This document shows positions 1 through 9,063 of a stretch of DNA of 64,000 nt, piece after piece; positions within the stretch are counted from its first letter, which is position 1, and each line of letters begins with the position of its first letter. Origin of the DNA: Candidatus Izimoplasma sp. ZiA1 (GTDB taxonomy: Bacteria; Bacillota_I; Bacilli_A; Izemoplasmatales; Izemoplasmataceae). The position numbers and the translations under genes were made by a program. The stretch lies in the NCBI GenBank assembly GCA_002285055.1, contig NQYJ01000002.1, forward strand, positions 186,001-250,000, given 5' to 3'. The notes beneath the pieces are model-generated. The model was given only the letters and a program-made list of their open reading frames with translations. It did no database searches and had not been told where the DNA came from.

Positions 1-675
1 GTTGCTGCAGTAGCTACTGAAACTTGGAGTAGAAACGGAATGACTTTCTTCCCTGATGTGAACTTCCTAGAATTTATATCAGAAGATGAGTTATCAAAAG
101 AGAAAAAAGACAAAAATTATAGACCTCAAACAATACTTTTAAACGAAATTGAGGCAGGGAAATTTTATGAACTAGTTACAACTAAATTAAGAGGAGGGGC
201 TTTTGTAAGATACCGAGTTGGAGATATGATCAAATGTGTCGCTTTAGAAAACAAAGAGGATAAAATAACATTGCCTCAAATCAAGTTTTTAGATAGAGTT
301 CAAAACATTATTGATTTATCTGGTTTTACTAGAATAACACCTCAAATTATTGGGGATTCAATAAAACTATCAAATCTTGGAATAAAAAGTTTTACTGCTT
401 GTAAAGAGTTAGGTAAAAATAGAACTTTTATAAATCTTTACATTGAAGATGTAGAGGGTGTTCCTAAAGATTTAGTTAAAGAAAAAATCAATACACAAAT
501 GAAGAGTCTAGATAATGACTATAATGATGTTCATACATTACTAGGTCATGAACCACTAAAAATAACATATTTAACAAAAGGTACATTTGATAAATACAAG
601 GAGTCATACGGGGAATCAATTAGTAAAATTAATCCAACTGAGAGAGAGATGGAAAATTTAATTGCTTGCACATAA
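1..675 (+). CDS. GH3-like acyl-acid-amido synthetase family protein, 3' part only
   Basis: The reading frame is open from the first base of the window, so the N-terminal part lies upstream; an internal ATG at 40 is not the start. The visible 224 residues carry the GH3 (auxin-responsive, ANL superfamily) signature: a TFFPDVNFLEFI segment, then GKFYELVTTKLRGGAFVRYRVGDMIK, matching the GH3 pattern of an E-L-V-x-T strand followed by a Y-R-x-G-D nucleotide-binding turn. Bacterial GH3 relatives are presumed to adenylate a carboxylic acid and join it to an amine or thiol, but substrates are mostly unknown. The gene ends 39 bp before the next start without a clear terminator. Family assignment is fairly sure; function is not. 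Confidence 0.75.
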   Translation, partial: VAAVATETWSRNGMTFFPDVNFLEFISEDELSKEKKDKNYRPQTILLNEIEAGKFYELVTTKLRGGAFVRYRVGDMIKCVALENKEDKITLPQIKFLDRVQNIIDLSGFTRITPQIIGDSIKLSNLGIKSFTACKELGKNRTFINLYIEDVEGVPKDLVKEKINTQMKSLDNDYNDVHTLLGHEPLKITYLTKGTFDKYKESYGESISKINPTEREMENLIACT

Positions 676-714
676 GGGTTGTTAGTTACTCAAAATTAGA
701 AAGAGGTGATTAAT

Positions 715-3222
715 ATGGGAATTATTACAATAATACCATTGATATCATTTATTCTTTACAGCTTTATATTAATGATTATCCTTACATCAAACAAAACAAA
801 ACTCTCTAAAGCTTTTAGCTTATACATAATTGCAATGATAGTGTGGAGTGTTGGATCTTTCTTAATGAAAACAAAGATTCCACCTAGTTCAGAGTTTTGG
901 AATCGAATATTATTAGTAGGGTTAATATCGGTACCAGTATTTTTATTAAGATTCAGTTATGTTATGACTGAGTCTTATCATAAAATGAAGATTATTAAAT
1001 TCGGGTATATATCAAGTATCATCTTGATTATATCTGGTTTTCTTAATTTTGTTACATATGATGTACAATGGGTAAACGGAGTATTCACTTACAAACTCGG
1101 ATTTGGATCATATATTATGGCAATTATAGGATCATCATTTTATGTACTTGCACTCGCAAACATCATTATTCAAGTTAAACGAAATGAAATCCCATTAAAA
1201 AGAGTTAGGTTTGTAATAGTTGGGCTTTCATTAGTTATTATTGGTGCACTTTTAAATTTTAATACTTTTATCGGTCAATTTGGAGTGGACATCGTTTTAA
1301 ATCTTGTTAATGCATTGTTAATTACATACTCAATTTACCGAAATAAGTTTTTGGAAATAAACTTGGTAGTAAAAAAAGGGCTAAGTTTTTCTCTATATAA
1401 CATAATCTTATATCTAATATATGTTGGTGTAGTCTTACTTTCTTATGAGGTAATGGCAAGAATGGAAGTATTCAATTTAACTACATTCATAATAATTATT
1501 TCACCTGTTTTCATTTTAATGGAGCCACTAAGAAGACTAATTCAAAAATGGACTAATCATCTGTTTTACCGTCAAACTACCGACAGACAGATGATTTTAA
1601 GAGAGTTCTCAAAACTTGTTAGTACGGAGCTAAACCTTGACTATATCACTGAGTCTTTAGTTGGTGCAATTAGTAGTGCTGTTGATACTAGGCGAGTAAC
1701 AATTCTTTTAAAAAACGCAGTTAAATATAAATTTGGTACTTCAAATTTTGATGTGAATAATGAAAATGATTTATTTATCATGTTTGATCACCCAATTGTG
1801 TCATGGTTTAAAGATAAACACGACATTTTAATCCTAAATGATTTGTCAACACAACCAATCTTTAAGGGCTTATGGGATAAAGAAAAAGCAGTTATAAAGG
1901 ATTTAGAAACAGAACTTATGTTACCAATTAGATATCTTGATGATATAATCGGACTAGTTGTTGTTTCTGGAAGAAATGATGAGACACCATATAGCGAAGA
2001 TGAAATTGACTTCTTAAAAACTATTATTAATAATGCAGCAGCAATAATTGAAAATGCTAAGACTTATGAAATAGTTAAAAGACAGTCAATTACTGATGAA
2101 CTGACTAAGTTATATTCACATAGATATTTTTATGAAATTGCAAGAAATTGGATTGATAATAATGTTTTTGAAAAGTTTTCTTTAGCCATGTTAGATGTCG
2201 ACCAGTTTAAAGTCTATAATGACCTTTACGGCCACAGTAGTGGAGATATAGCGCTTAAAAGAATAGCCGAAATACTAACTGATAATACAGGAGAAAATGA
2301 TGTTTTGGTTAGGTATGGTGGTGAGGAATTTATTATTTTAATTCCAAATGTTGATGGTAAGGATTCTTTAAACGCTATTGAAAAGATTAGAAGAGCTATA
2401 GAAGATAAATTTTTATTATCAAAGGATATAAAAGAGTTTCTGACCGTAAGCGTTGGAGTATCAAATTACCCAGCTCATTCAGAAAAACTCGAGGAGTTAA
2501 TAGAGTTTGCTGATAAAGCAATGTATAAAGGAAAACAATCAGGTAGAAATAAAGCGATTTTATATACAGAAGAATCATTAATAGAGGATAGTTCTCATAA
2601 CCAGGTTCAAAAGGCAATGAAAGAAGCATATTTATCAAGTATATATGCTCTTGCAGCAACTATTGATGCAAAAGACCATTATACATTTGGTCATTCAAAT
2701 AACGTGGCTACGCTTGCAAAAGAGCTTGCCACGAAAGCTGGCTTTAGCGCCAAGGATGTTGAAACTGTATATAATGCAGGTTTACTACATGATATTGGTA
2801 AAGTTGGAATACCTGAAACAATTTTAAGTAAACCAGGTAGATTAACTAAATATGAAAAAGAATTAATGGATTCTCATGTTACTTACTCCATTAATATAAT
2901 AAAACATATTCCTAACTTATTAGATACAGTACCAGCAATTATGAGTCATCATGAAAAATACGATGGTTCAGGATACCCAAGAGGAATAAAGGGAGATAAC
3001 ATCCCAATTTTAGGAAGATGTATTTGTATTTGCGATAGTTTTGACGCTATGACAACAAATCGCCCTTACAAAAAAGGTAAAACTTTTGAGGAAGCACGTG
3101 ATGAACTGCGAAAGTACTCTGGAATCCAGTTTGACCCAGTTCTAGTAGAAGTGTTTATTGAACTAATTAATGAGGGTTTAATAGACACATTACCACTAGA
3201 AAACAGATTGACTATACAATAA
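715..3222 (+). CDS. Membrane GAF-GGDEF-HD-GYP cyclic-di-GMP signalling protein
   Basis: An 835-residue bifunctional c-di-GMP protein. About nine hydrophobic segments fill residues 1-280 (7TM-type sensor region), then a GAF-like domain (about 290-450), a diguanylate cyclase domain with an intact GGEEF at 535-539, and an HD-GYP phosphodiesterase with HD at 692-693 and GYP at 753-755 (HHEKYDGSGYP). No RxxD inhibitory site lies five residues before GGEEF (the positions read GEND). Both catalytic cores look complete, so it may make and degrade c-di-GMP in response to a membrane or cytosolic cue. The frame can be read from a GTG at 706, but that codon is inside the AGAGGTG ribosome site, so ATG 715 is chosen. 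Confidence 0.92.
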   Translation: MGIITIIPLISFILYSFILMIILTSNKTKLSKAFSLYIIAMIVWSVGSFLMKTKIPPSSEFWNRILLVGLISVPVFLLRFSYVMTESYHKMKIIKFGYISSIILIISGFLNFVTYDVQWVNGVFTYKLGFGSYIMAIIGSSFYVLALANIIIQVKRNEIPLKRVRFVIVGLSLVIIGALLNFNTFIGQFGVDIVLNLVNALLITYSIYRNKFLEINLVVKKGLSFSLYNIILYLIYVGVVLLSYEVMARMEVFNLTTFIIIISPVFILMEPLRRLIQKWTNHLFYRQTTDRQMILREFSKLVSTELNLDYITESLVGAISSAVDTRRVTILLKNAVKYKFGTSNFDVNNENDLFIMFDHPIVSWFKDKHDILILNDLSTQPIFKGLWDKEKAVIKDLETELMLPIRYLDDIIGLVVVSGRNDETPYSEDEIDFLKTIINNAAAIIENAKTYEIVKRQSITDELTKLYSHRYFYEIARNWIDNNVFEKFSLAMLDVDQFKVYNDLYGHSSGDIALKRIAEILTDNTGENDVLVRYGGEEFIILIPNVDGKDSLNAIEKIRRAIEDKFLLSKDIKEFLTVSVGVSNYPAHSEKLEELIEFADKAMYKGKQSGRNKAILYTEESLIEDSSHNQVQKAMKEAYLSSIYALAATIDAKDHYTFGHSNNVATLAKELATKAGFSAKDVETVYNAGLLHDIGKVGIPETILSKPGRLTKYEKELMDSHVTYSINIIKHIPNLLDTVPAIMSHHEKYDGSGYPRGIKGDNIPILGRCICICDSFDAMTTNRPYKKGKTFEEARDELRKYSGIQFDPVLVEVFIELINEGLIDTLPLENRLTIQ

Positions 3223-3242
3223 AAGGCTAAATGCCTTTTTTT
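3221..3242 (+). terminator. Rho-independent terminator after the GGDEF/HD-GYP gene
   Basis: AAAGGC / GCCTTT stem with a TAAAT loop followed by a T-run directly after the stop codon. Confidence 0.8.
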
Positions 3243-3298
3243 GTTTATTTTAGCTGCTTTTTTTGTTATAATATTTATAAAAAGAAGGAGGGATTTAC

Positions 3299-5176
3299 TT
3301 GAAGAAAATTAGCGTTTTCTTATTATTTATTTTATTAGGATTGGGGTTATATGGTTGTAATCCTAGTGATTCTACAAATCTTACAGATAAAGAGATTGTA
3401 GACCAAATCGTAGCTGCTTACGATTTTAGTAATTCACTGGATCTAGATGGGGATTTAGAGATGCCAGATGTTAAATTGAATGGGGCCACTGTTTTATTTC
3501 AAAGTGCAAACCCGACATATTTAGCAAATGATGGTAAAGTTACTAGACCTGCTTATGCAGATGGTGATGAAATAGCCAAAGTTACTGTTTTAATTTCAAA
3601 AGGAACAGAATCAGCAACACTTAACATTGATTTTAGAGTAAACTGTTTAGAAGAGGAATTTGAAGTTACGAGCCTTGAAAGTTTACAATTTGAAAGTTTA
3701 GCTTCTGAATATATTGTTGAAGACAATACTGTTCAATTAGCTTATGTTAATAATGGACAAATTCCTTATATTGATGTACAAGAGTTTATCGCTTTAATTA
3801 AAGGAGCAATTGTATCTGATGATATTTTAGTTACTCCTGATGGAAACAAATTAACAGTTTCATATGAAGTTGTTGATGATGAAGAAGCAGAAAACCCAGA
3901 ATCAAGAACATATAGTGTTGAGTTTGATTTCTTAAAAAATCAAGCATTAATCAATAATTTTGATTTCTTTGATTCTATGAGTGAAGAAACACAAACAGAT
4001 TTTGGAGCAAATTTAGAAGTATCTGATTTTATTGAGGGAGCTGGTACAGCAACTTTAATGGACTTTGATGACTATCATATTAGAATGTTTGTTGAAGATG
4101 GGAAATATTATTTACCTCTTCACGTTGCAGATGTATTCTTTACTGGTTCTATGTATGATGTATACTATAATGGAGACATGGTATATGGTGTAGATACTTA
4201 TCAGCTAATGGATAGTGATCTGATTGCAAGCACAGTTACTACAACTTCATTTAATGAAGAGAACATGGATGAGGAGTATAAACAATATAATTACGATTTC
4301 CTTGTTTGGGCATTTGATTTCTTCTATGGGTTAAAAGAAACTTATGAGATTGATACTTTCTATAACTTTATACCTGAAGCATCTAAAACAATGTTTTTAA
4401 ATGGTTCAGACAAAGAAATTGGAACTGAAATCTTTAAATTTATTTATAGCCTAGATGATTTACATTCATCTCATGTTTTTGGGGGTTATTTTACAGTTAA
4501 AAGTAATCTGCAGATTACGCTTGATGATTTAGGCGAAAGAATGGGAGAATATTACGATGAGTATTTCGCATTAGAGGATTATTGTGCTATTAAAGACGAT
4601 TATGCTTTATACGATAATGGTAAAACTGCCGTTGTATTCATTTCAGGATTTGAAGCAGAAACTCCAGAATATTTCCGCGAAATTATGGAAATTATCCAAG
4701 GTATTGACACAGTAGAAAATGTTGTTGTTGATTTAAGTTGTAATGGTGGAGGAATTATTGGGACTGCTTATCAAGTTATGGGTTACATGACTGATGAACC
4801 ACTTCCGATTAATATAAAAAACCCTACAGATGGATTTACAAGCTCAACATTCTTAACAGTTACTACTGAAGCATTAGATTATAACTGGTTTATTAAATCA
4901 TCTAAATTAACATTTAGTGCAGCAAATCTAATGACAAGTGTGGCTAAAGATCTTGGCTTTGCAACAATTATTGGACAAGATTCAAGTGGTGGAGCAAGTT
5001 CGATAGCAATTCTTATTCTACCTGATGGATCTACTATACTAAGAAGTAGTACTAGTGTTTTAACTGATAATGATTACAATTCAGTAGAACTTGGTATTGA
5101 GGTAGATTATACAATGGGTAATATTCAAAATGAAAACGAGTTGATTGCATTAATTAATCAACATAACTCTAATTAA
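3299..5176 (+). CDS. S41-family (C-terminal processing) peptidase-like lipoprotein
   Basis: A 625-residue exported lipoprotein starting at TTG 3299, ten bases after an AAGGAGGG site. The signal peptide ends in a lipobox L17-Y18-G19-C20. Residues 25-420 are a long acidic region of no recognised fold. The C-terminal 200 residues resemble S41 peptidases: VVVDLSCNGGG followed by a GQDSSGGAS segment at about 559-567, where Ser562 or Ser563 would be the nucleophile. S41 enzymes process or degrade exported proteins; the acidic N-terminal part may hold substrate, which is inference. A TATAAT box at 3267-3272 and a terminator on each side suggest a single-gene transcript. Confidence 0.8.
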   Translation: MKKISVFLLFILLGLGLYGCNPSDSTNLTDKEIVDQIVAAYDFSNSLDLDGDLEMPDVKLNGATVLFQSANPTYLANDGKVTRPAYADGDEIAKVTVLISKGTESATLNIDFRVNCLEEEFEVTSLESLQFESLASEYIVEDNTVQLAYVNNGQIPYIDVQEFIALIKGAIVSDDILVTPDGNKLTVSYEVVDDEEAENPESRTYSVEFDFLKNQALINNFDFFDSMSEETQTDFGANLEVSDFIEGAGTATLMDFDDYHIRMFVEDGKYYLPLHVADVFFTGSMYDVYYNGDMVYGVDTYQLMDSDLIASTVTTTSFNEENMDEEYKQYNYDFLVWAFDFFYGLKETYEIDTFYNFIPEASKTMFLNGSDKEIGTEIFKFIYSLDDLHSSHVFGGYFTVKSNLQITLDDLGERMGEYYDEYFALEDYCAIKDDYALYDNGKTAVVFISGFEAETPEYFREIMEIIQGIDTVENVVVDLSCNGGGIIGTAYQVMGYMTDEPLPINIKNPTDGFTSSTFLTVTTEALDYNWFIKSSKLTFSAANLMTSVAKDLGFATIIGQDSSGGASSIAILILPDGSTILRSSTSVLTDNDYNSVELGIEVDYTMGNIQNENELIALINQHNSN

Positions 5177-5181
5177 CAATA

Positions 5182-5213
5182 AAACAGTCCGTTTATTAAA
5201 CGGACTGTTTTTT
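5182..5213 (+). terminator. Strong Rho-independent terminator
   Basis: AACAGTCCGTTT / AAACGGACTGTT stem with ATT loop and T-run, six bases after the lipoprotein gene. Confidence 0.9.
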
Positions 5214-5253
5214 AAAAAAACGGCTTTAATAGTAACTAAAATGCGAATTATAT

Positions 5254-5282
5254 TTGACTATTCTAAAAAAAAGTGATATTAT
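5254..5282 (+). promoter_or_regulatory. Sigma-A type promoter of the TetR gene
   Basis: TTGACT (5254-5259), 17-bp spacer, TATTAT (5277-5282), placed 33 bp before the TetR start codon. Confidence 0.7.
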
Positions 5283-5315
5283 ACATCGTAAAGAAATGGT
5301 AAAGAGGTGAAATAA

Positions 5316-5879
5316 ATGGATATGTCTAAAAGGCAAAAAATAATCAACACATCTATTAAGTTATTTGATAACAATGGATTTCATAACACACCAACCTCTA
5401 AAATTGCTAAAGAATCTGGTGTAAGTGTTGGTACATTATTTAACTATTTTCCCTCAAAAGAAGATTTAATCCAAGAAATCTATTTAGAAATAAAGAAAAG
5501 ATCTCATGAGTTGATAATTACAGATTTTCAAAGATCTGAAGATCCATATGAAAACATTAAGTATTTATGGAAAAAAATGGTGAACTGGGCTGTAACATTC
5601 CCAGACGAGTTTGAGTTTATTGAACAATTTTCTCATTCACCTTTCATAAAAAAATTAGATCATGATAAAATCAAATCATACTTTAAAGAGTTTCAAAATG
5701 AAATATTACTAATTACAAATACAGAAAATTTATGCACTTTATACCCAAAATTTTCAAAAATTTACATTAGTAATTTGTTTAAGGCAACAGCAAATTATAT
5801 TATTGAGAACAAAACAATTGAACAAGATCATTTTATAGATTATACGTTTGATATGTTTTGGAAAAGTATATTAAAATAA
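5316..5879 (+). CDS. TetR/AcrR family transcriptional regulator
   Basis: A 187-residue protein. Residues 5-52 are a typical TetR helix-turn-helix (IINTSIKLFDNNGFHNTPTS, then IAKESGVSVGTLFNYFPSKEDL). The C-terminal ligand domain has no assignable ligand. AAGAGGTG stands just before ATG 5316. A perfect-arm palindrome follows the gene at 5901-5914 and may be its operator. The MATE exporter at 6289 is a natural target, as TetR proteins often control drug exporters, but it has its own promoter-like boxes and the link is inference. Confidence 0.88.
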   Translation: MDMSKRQKIINTSIKLFDNNGFHNTPTSKIAKESGVSVGTLFNYFPSKEDLIQEIYLEIKKRSHELIITDFQRSEDPYENIKYLWKKMVNWAVTFPDEFEFIEQFSHSPFIKKLDHDKIKSYFKEFQNEILLITNTENLCTLYPKFSKIYISNLFKATANYIIENKTIEQDHFIDYTFDMFWKSILK

Positions 5880-5900
5880 AAAAAATTTTTAAAAACTATA

Positions 5901-5914
5901 TGACTGATTAGTCA
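5901..5914. promoter_or_regulatory. Palindrome TGACT-GATT-AGTCA, candidate TetR operator
   Basis: TGACTGATTAGTCA has five-base inverted arms around GATT. It lies between the TetR gene and the next small gene, five bases before the AGGTG ribosome site, where binding would block transcription entering that gene. Confidence 0.5.
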
Positions 5915-5931
5915 ATTACGAGGTGAAAGAC

Positions 5932-6204
5932 ATGATTGTAGAATTTAAAACAGAGTTAATAAATACATTACCTAGAAGAAGAGAGATGAGAGAAAATATT
6001 GTATACTTATCAGAAAAAACAATGCAATCAACACATTTATGTCCTACTGGTTGTGGTGAAGAGATTTATACTCCACTAATAAGAGGTGGACATAGATATA
6101 TTTTAAATGAACGTGGTTTAGTAACTTTAAGTCCTTCTTTATTCTGTGACAAATGTCAAACTAATTATTCACTAAAAAATGGATATGCAATATTAGATAA
6201 TTAG
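5932..6204 (+). CDS. Small DUF6527-like protein with two Cys pairs
   Basis: A 90-residue protein. A GTG at 5923 is part of the ribosome binding site, so ATG 5932 is chosen. It contains LCPTGCGEEIYTPL and, further on, VTLSPSLFCDKCQTNYSLKNG. This arrangement (Cys pair, a VTLSPS strand, second Cys pair, then an N-G turn) resembles the DUF6527 family of small probable zinc-binding proteins, as I recall it. The four cysteines could bind one zinc. Function unknown. It lies 52 bp after the TetR gene with no terminator between them, so the two may share a transcript, with the palindrome at 5901 in the gap. Confidence 0.6.
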   Translation: MIVEFKTELINTLPRRREMRENIVYLSEKTMQSTHLCPTGCGEEIYTPLIRGGHRYILNERGLVTLSPSLFCDKCQTNYSLKNGYAILDN

Positions 6205-6240
6205 CAAAACTTTTCTTTTTCACTTTTTGAAGCTATAGTA

Positions 6241-6268
6241 TAGACTTGTTTTTTTATTGTGCTATAAT
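6241..6268 (+). promoter_or_regulatory. Probable promoter of the MATE gene
   Basis: TAGACT (6241-6246), 16 bp, TATAAT (6263-6268), about 20 bp before the MATE start. The -35 box is weak. Confidence 0.5.
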
Positions 6269-6288
6269 ATATAATCGAGGTGAAGAAA

Positions 6289-7683
6289 ATGACCCAAGAT
6301 GAAGGTAGAAGACATTTAATTTTATATGATAAAAATATATACAAAGGATTATTACTATTATCTTTACCGTTAATGTTAAATAATTTAATTAAAACATTAC
6401 ACGATATAGTTGATATGTATTTTGTTGGACAAATTGATGGATTTGCTGAGCAGAGTATTAATGCTATACAATTAACATTCCCAGTTATGTTTACATTTAT
6501 TTCTTTAGGAATTGGGTTAAGTGTTGCTGGTACTGCATTAATAAGTCAATATGTAGGCGCATCAAAGTTTGAAACAGCAAGAAAGTATGCAACACAATTA
6601 TTAGTTTTTTCATTTTTACTTGGTTTGATATTAAATGTATTAGCATTCTTAAGTGCTGATTCAATTATGACTTTAATGGGAATTAAAGACTACGAGTTTA
6701 TAGAATCAGTAAAATATATTAGAATTAGAAGTTTTGAATTACCAGTAGTTTTTATGTTTTTTGCATTTTCAGCAATTAGACAAAGCACTGGAGATACTAT
6801 CACACCTTTGGTTTTTGGTCTTATAACTATCTTCCTTAACATAATTTTATCTTGGTTATTTATTGAATATTTTTCTTTAGGAGTTAGCGGAGCAGCTTAT
6901 GCAACTTTAGTTGCTAATGTTTCAATTTTACCCCTTGGAGTAAGATATTTATTGTTCGCAAAAAATGGGGTTAGAATATCACTAAGATATCTAAAACCTG
7001 ATTTGTTAGTTTTTAGAAACATTACAATAATTGCAGTTCCTGCCGCTTTTGGACAAGCGATAACTGCAATTGGATTTGGAGTAATGAATAGCATTATATA
7101 TGGTTTTGGAACGATGACAGTTGCTGCATTTGGTATTGGGAACCGTTTAAGTTCAATGATTTTACATCCAGTTATGGCTATTGGTGGAGTTATATCATCT
7201 TACATTGGTCAAAATATTGGAAATGAAAACATACCTCGAGCTAAAGAAACTTTTAGAAAAGGTATGAGATTAAGTGTTTTCTTAATGATGATTGGAGCAC
7301 TGTCTGTTCTTCCATTTAGGGAGGATTTTGCTAAAATATTTTTAGAAGATGAGCAAGCTATTAGTCTCGCAACTGAGTATATGTTTTATTTATTAATTGG
7401 ATTACCTTTAATGGCGATTTTTCAGACGTTTATAGGAACATTTAATGGTACTGGTAACACTAGATTTACTTTCATTATCAGTGTAACAAGATTGTGGTTA
7501 TTAAGAGTACCTACAATTTTGATTTTTAGAGAGTATACTAACTTAGGTAGTAGTGGAGTTTGGTATGCCATGCTAATATCAAACTTTGTTATCGCTTTTG
7601 TTGGATTCACACTTTATTCTAGAGTTGATTTCAAACCTAAAATTAAAGAAAGAAAAGTTAGAAAGCTTGTACTTGAAACTTAA
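6289..7683 (+). CDS. MATE family efflux transporter
   Basis: A 464-residue membrane protein with about 12 hydrophobic segments and the two-fold MATE pattern: LLLLSLPLMLNNLIKTLHDIVDMYFVGQI near the N-terminus and the repeat AVPAAFGQAITAIGFGVMNSIIYGFGTMTVAAFGIGNR in the second half. The TGDTITPL and GTGNTRFT motifs are also typical. MATE proteins export cationic drugs or metabolites in exchange for Na+ or H+; the coupling ion cannot be read here. Start ATG 6289 sits six bases after GAGGTG; an in-frame GTG at 6280 overlaps that site and is rejected. It is a single-gene unit, bounded by its own promoter and a terminator. Confidence 0.92.
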   Translation: MTQDEGRRHLILYDKNIYKGLLLLSLPLMLNNLIKTLHDIVDMYFVGQIDGFAEQSINAIQLTFPVMFTFISLGIGLSVAGTALISQYVGASKFETARKYATQLLVFSFLLGLILNVLAFLSADSIMTLMGIKDYEFIESVKYIRIRSFELPVVFMFFAFSAIRQSTGDTITPLVFGLITIFLNIILSWLFIEYFSLGVSGAAYATLVANVSILPLGVRYLLFAKNGVRISLRYLKPDLLVFRNITIIAVPAAFGQAITAIGFGVMNSIIYGFGTMTVAAFGIGNRLSSMILHPVMAIGGVISSYIGQNIGNENIPRAKETFRKGMRLSVFLMMIGALSVLPFREDFAKIFLEDEQAISLATEYMFYLLIGLPLMAIFQTFIGTFNGTGNTRFTFIISVTRLWLLRVPTILIFREYTNLGSSGVWYAMLISNFVIAFVGFTLYSRVDFKPKIKERKVRKLVLET

Positions 7684-7708
7684 AGAATGGATTTCCATTC
7701 TTTTTTTA
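7682..7708 (+). terminator. Rho-independent terminator after the MATE gene
   Basis: AAAGAATGG / CCATTCTTT stem with ATTT loop and T-run, overlapping the stop codon. Confidence 0.85.
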
Positions 7709-7778
7709 TTTTGTTAATTAATCAAACTAGTTTTGGGGTATAATGGAAGTAGAGAAAATTTGTGAGGAGAAGATAAAA

Positions 7779-8513
7779 TTGAGAGAGTTTTTTGATCATG
7801 GTTTACCAGGAGAATTTAAGTATTTCACACTAGCACACTTTGTACCGATTTTATTGTTACTTGGAATTATTTTTATTTTGTTTAAATATCAGGAAAAAAT
7901 TAGGTCGTTAAAAAATGAGGATTTAATAAGACTGACACTTGCTTTTGTTATGATAATTGCTGATATGTCTTATTTTTGGCACAAAATGTATATTGGTGCA
8001 GACATTAAAGATCACCTACCAATTACTGTTTGTGGTTGGACTGCAATATTAGGAGGGTTTATGCTGCTAAGCAAAAGACAAACACTCTTTGATATTGTAT
8101 ATTTTTTCGCTTTAGCTGGTTCAATAAATGCGTTAATTACTCCAGCTGTAATTACTGATAATGGGCCTACTCATTTCAGGTATTATCAATTTTGGATAGA
8201 ACATTTATCAATTTTTATTGCCGTATTTTATATGATTGCAGTTCATAAGTTTAGACCAAACCTTAAATCTGCTTTTAAAAGTATGGGAGCCCTAATAATG
8301 CTAACAATTATCGCCCTTTATGTGAATGCTAATATTGAAGGTGCAAATTATCTATTTTTATCTTCAACTGAAAATGGTGATAGTGCACTTAACTTTTTAC
8401 CGACTAATATCGGGTTGAGAATTGTAATAATGGGAAGTATAATTAGTGTTCTTTATTTTATAGCATACTTACCTTGGATAATAAAAGATAAAGACTTAAA
8501 AAAAGTTAATTAA
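7779..8513 (+). CDS. YwaF/TIGR02206-like integral membrane protein
   Basis: A 244-residue protein with about seven membrane segments. The sequence around WHKMYIGADIKDHLPITVCGWTAILGG and later HFRYYQFWIEHLSIFIAVFYMIAVHKFRP matches the YwaF family of bacterial membrane proteins with unknown function. The start is TTG 7779, eight bases after GAGGAGA. An upstream in-frame ATG at 7743 overlaps a perfect TATAAT (7739-7744) and would lie in the promoter, so it is rejected. The gene stands alone between two terminators. Confidence 0.75.
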   Translation: MREFFDHGLPGEFKYFTLAHFVPILLLLGIIFILFKYQEKIRSLKNEDLIRLTLAFVMIIADMSYFWHKMYIGADIKDHLPITVCGWTAILGGFMLLSKRQTLFDIVYFFALAGSINALITPAVITDNGPTHFRYYQFWIEHLSIFIAVFYMIAVHKFRPNLKSAFKSMGALIMLTIIALYVNANIEGANYLFLSSTENGDSALNFLPTNIGLRIVIMGSIISVLYFIAYLPWIIKDKDLKKVN

Positions 8514-8526
8514 TTTTAACTTTTTT
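8498..8526 (+). terminator. Rho-independent terminator overlapping the YwaF-like stop codon
   Basis: AAAAAGTTAA / TTAACTTTTT AT-rich stem followed by T residues. Confidence 0.65.
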
Positions 8527-8586
8527 TGTGCATTTTTTTAAGTATTCTATATATGGTATAATATATATATAAAAGGAGTGATGAAT

Positions 8587-9063
8587 ATGAAATATGGTAT
8601 AAAGAATCATGATGCAAGGTATTTTGTAGGAGTTGAATATCCTGGTGGAGTTAAAATTGGAGTAAAAAATCAAATCGGGAAGTATTGGAAAGACTTTTTT
8701 GAAAAAGATTTTCCGGCAATTGATGATGTAAAAGATGGTGGTAAATTCATCGGACTAGAATGTTATCCTCCTGATTTTATGGAAACAAAACAGTTTGATT
8801 ACTTCTTGTTGTGTGAAGTTAATAAAAATTATAATCAAGAAGGATTCATTAGTAAAAAACTACCTCAAGGTAGATATGCATGTTTCCCTATTGCTTTTGA
8901 TAATATTCTAAGTGAAATTCCAAGAGTATACGAGTTTATAAAAGAAAACAATATAAAGATAAACCACGGGTTTGATTATGAAGATTATTTACAAGAAGAA
9001 GATTACACGAAAAGTGGAGCTATCTTAAACTTTTGTTTGAAATTAGTTGATGATAATGAATAA
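8587..9063 (+). CDS. GyrI-like small-molecule (effector) binding domain protein
   Basis: A 158-residue stand-alone GyrI-like/AraC effector-binding (SOUL-type) domain. Visible features are the first strand (ARYFVGVEYPGG), GGKFIGLECYPPDF in the middle, and the late LPQGRYACFPIAFDNILSEIPRVYEFIKENN stretch in which these proteins contact ligand. There is no DNA-binding domain, so it is likely a soluble ligand sensor or hydrolase-like protein. A TATAAT box is at 8557-8562. AAAGGAG is at 8572-8577; ATG 8587 has better spacing than ATG 8581. The next gene overlaps its end, so the two are probably translated together. Confidence 0.72.
   Translation: MKYGIKNHDARYFVGVEYPGGVKIGVKNQIGKYWKDFFEKDFPAIDDVKDGGKFIGLECYPPDFMETKQFDYFLLCEVNKNYNQEGFISKKLPQGRYACFPIAFDNILSEIPRVYEFIKENNIKINHGFDYEDYLQEEDYTKSGAILNFCLKLVDDNE

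Noticed and set aside
7743..7778. ATG 7743 as start of the YwaF-like gene
   Set aside because: It overlaps the TATAAT promoter box; TTG 7779 has a proper GAGGAG site.
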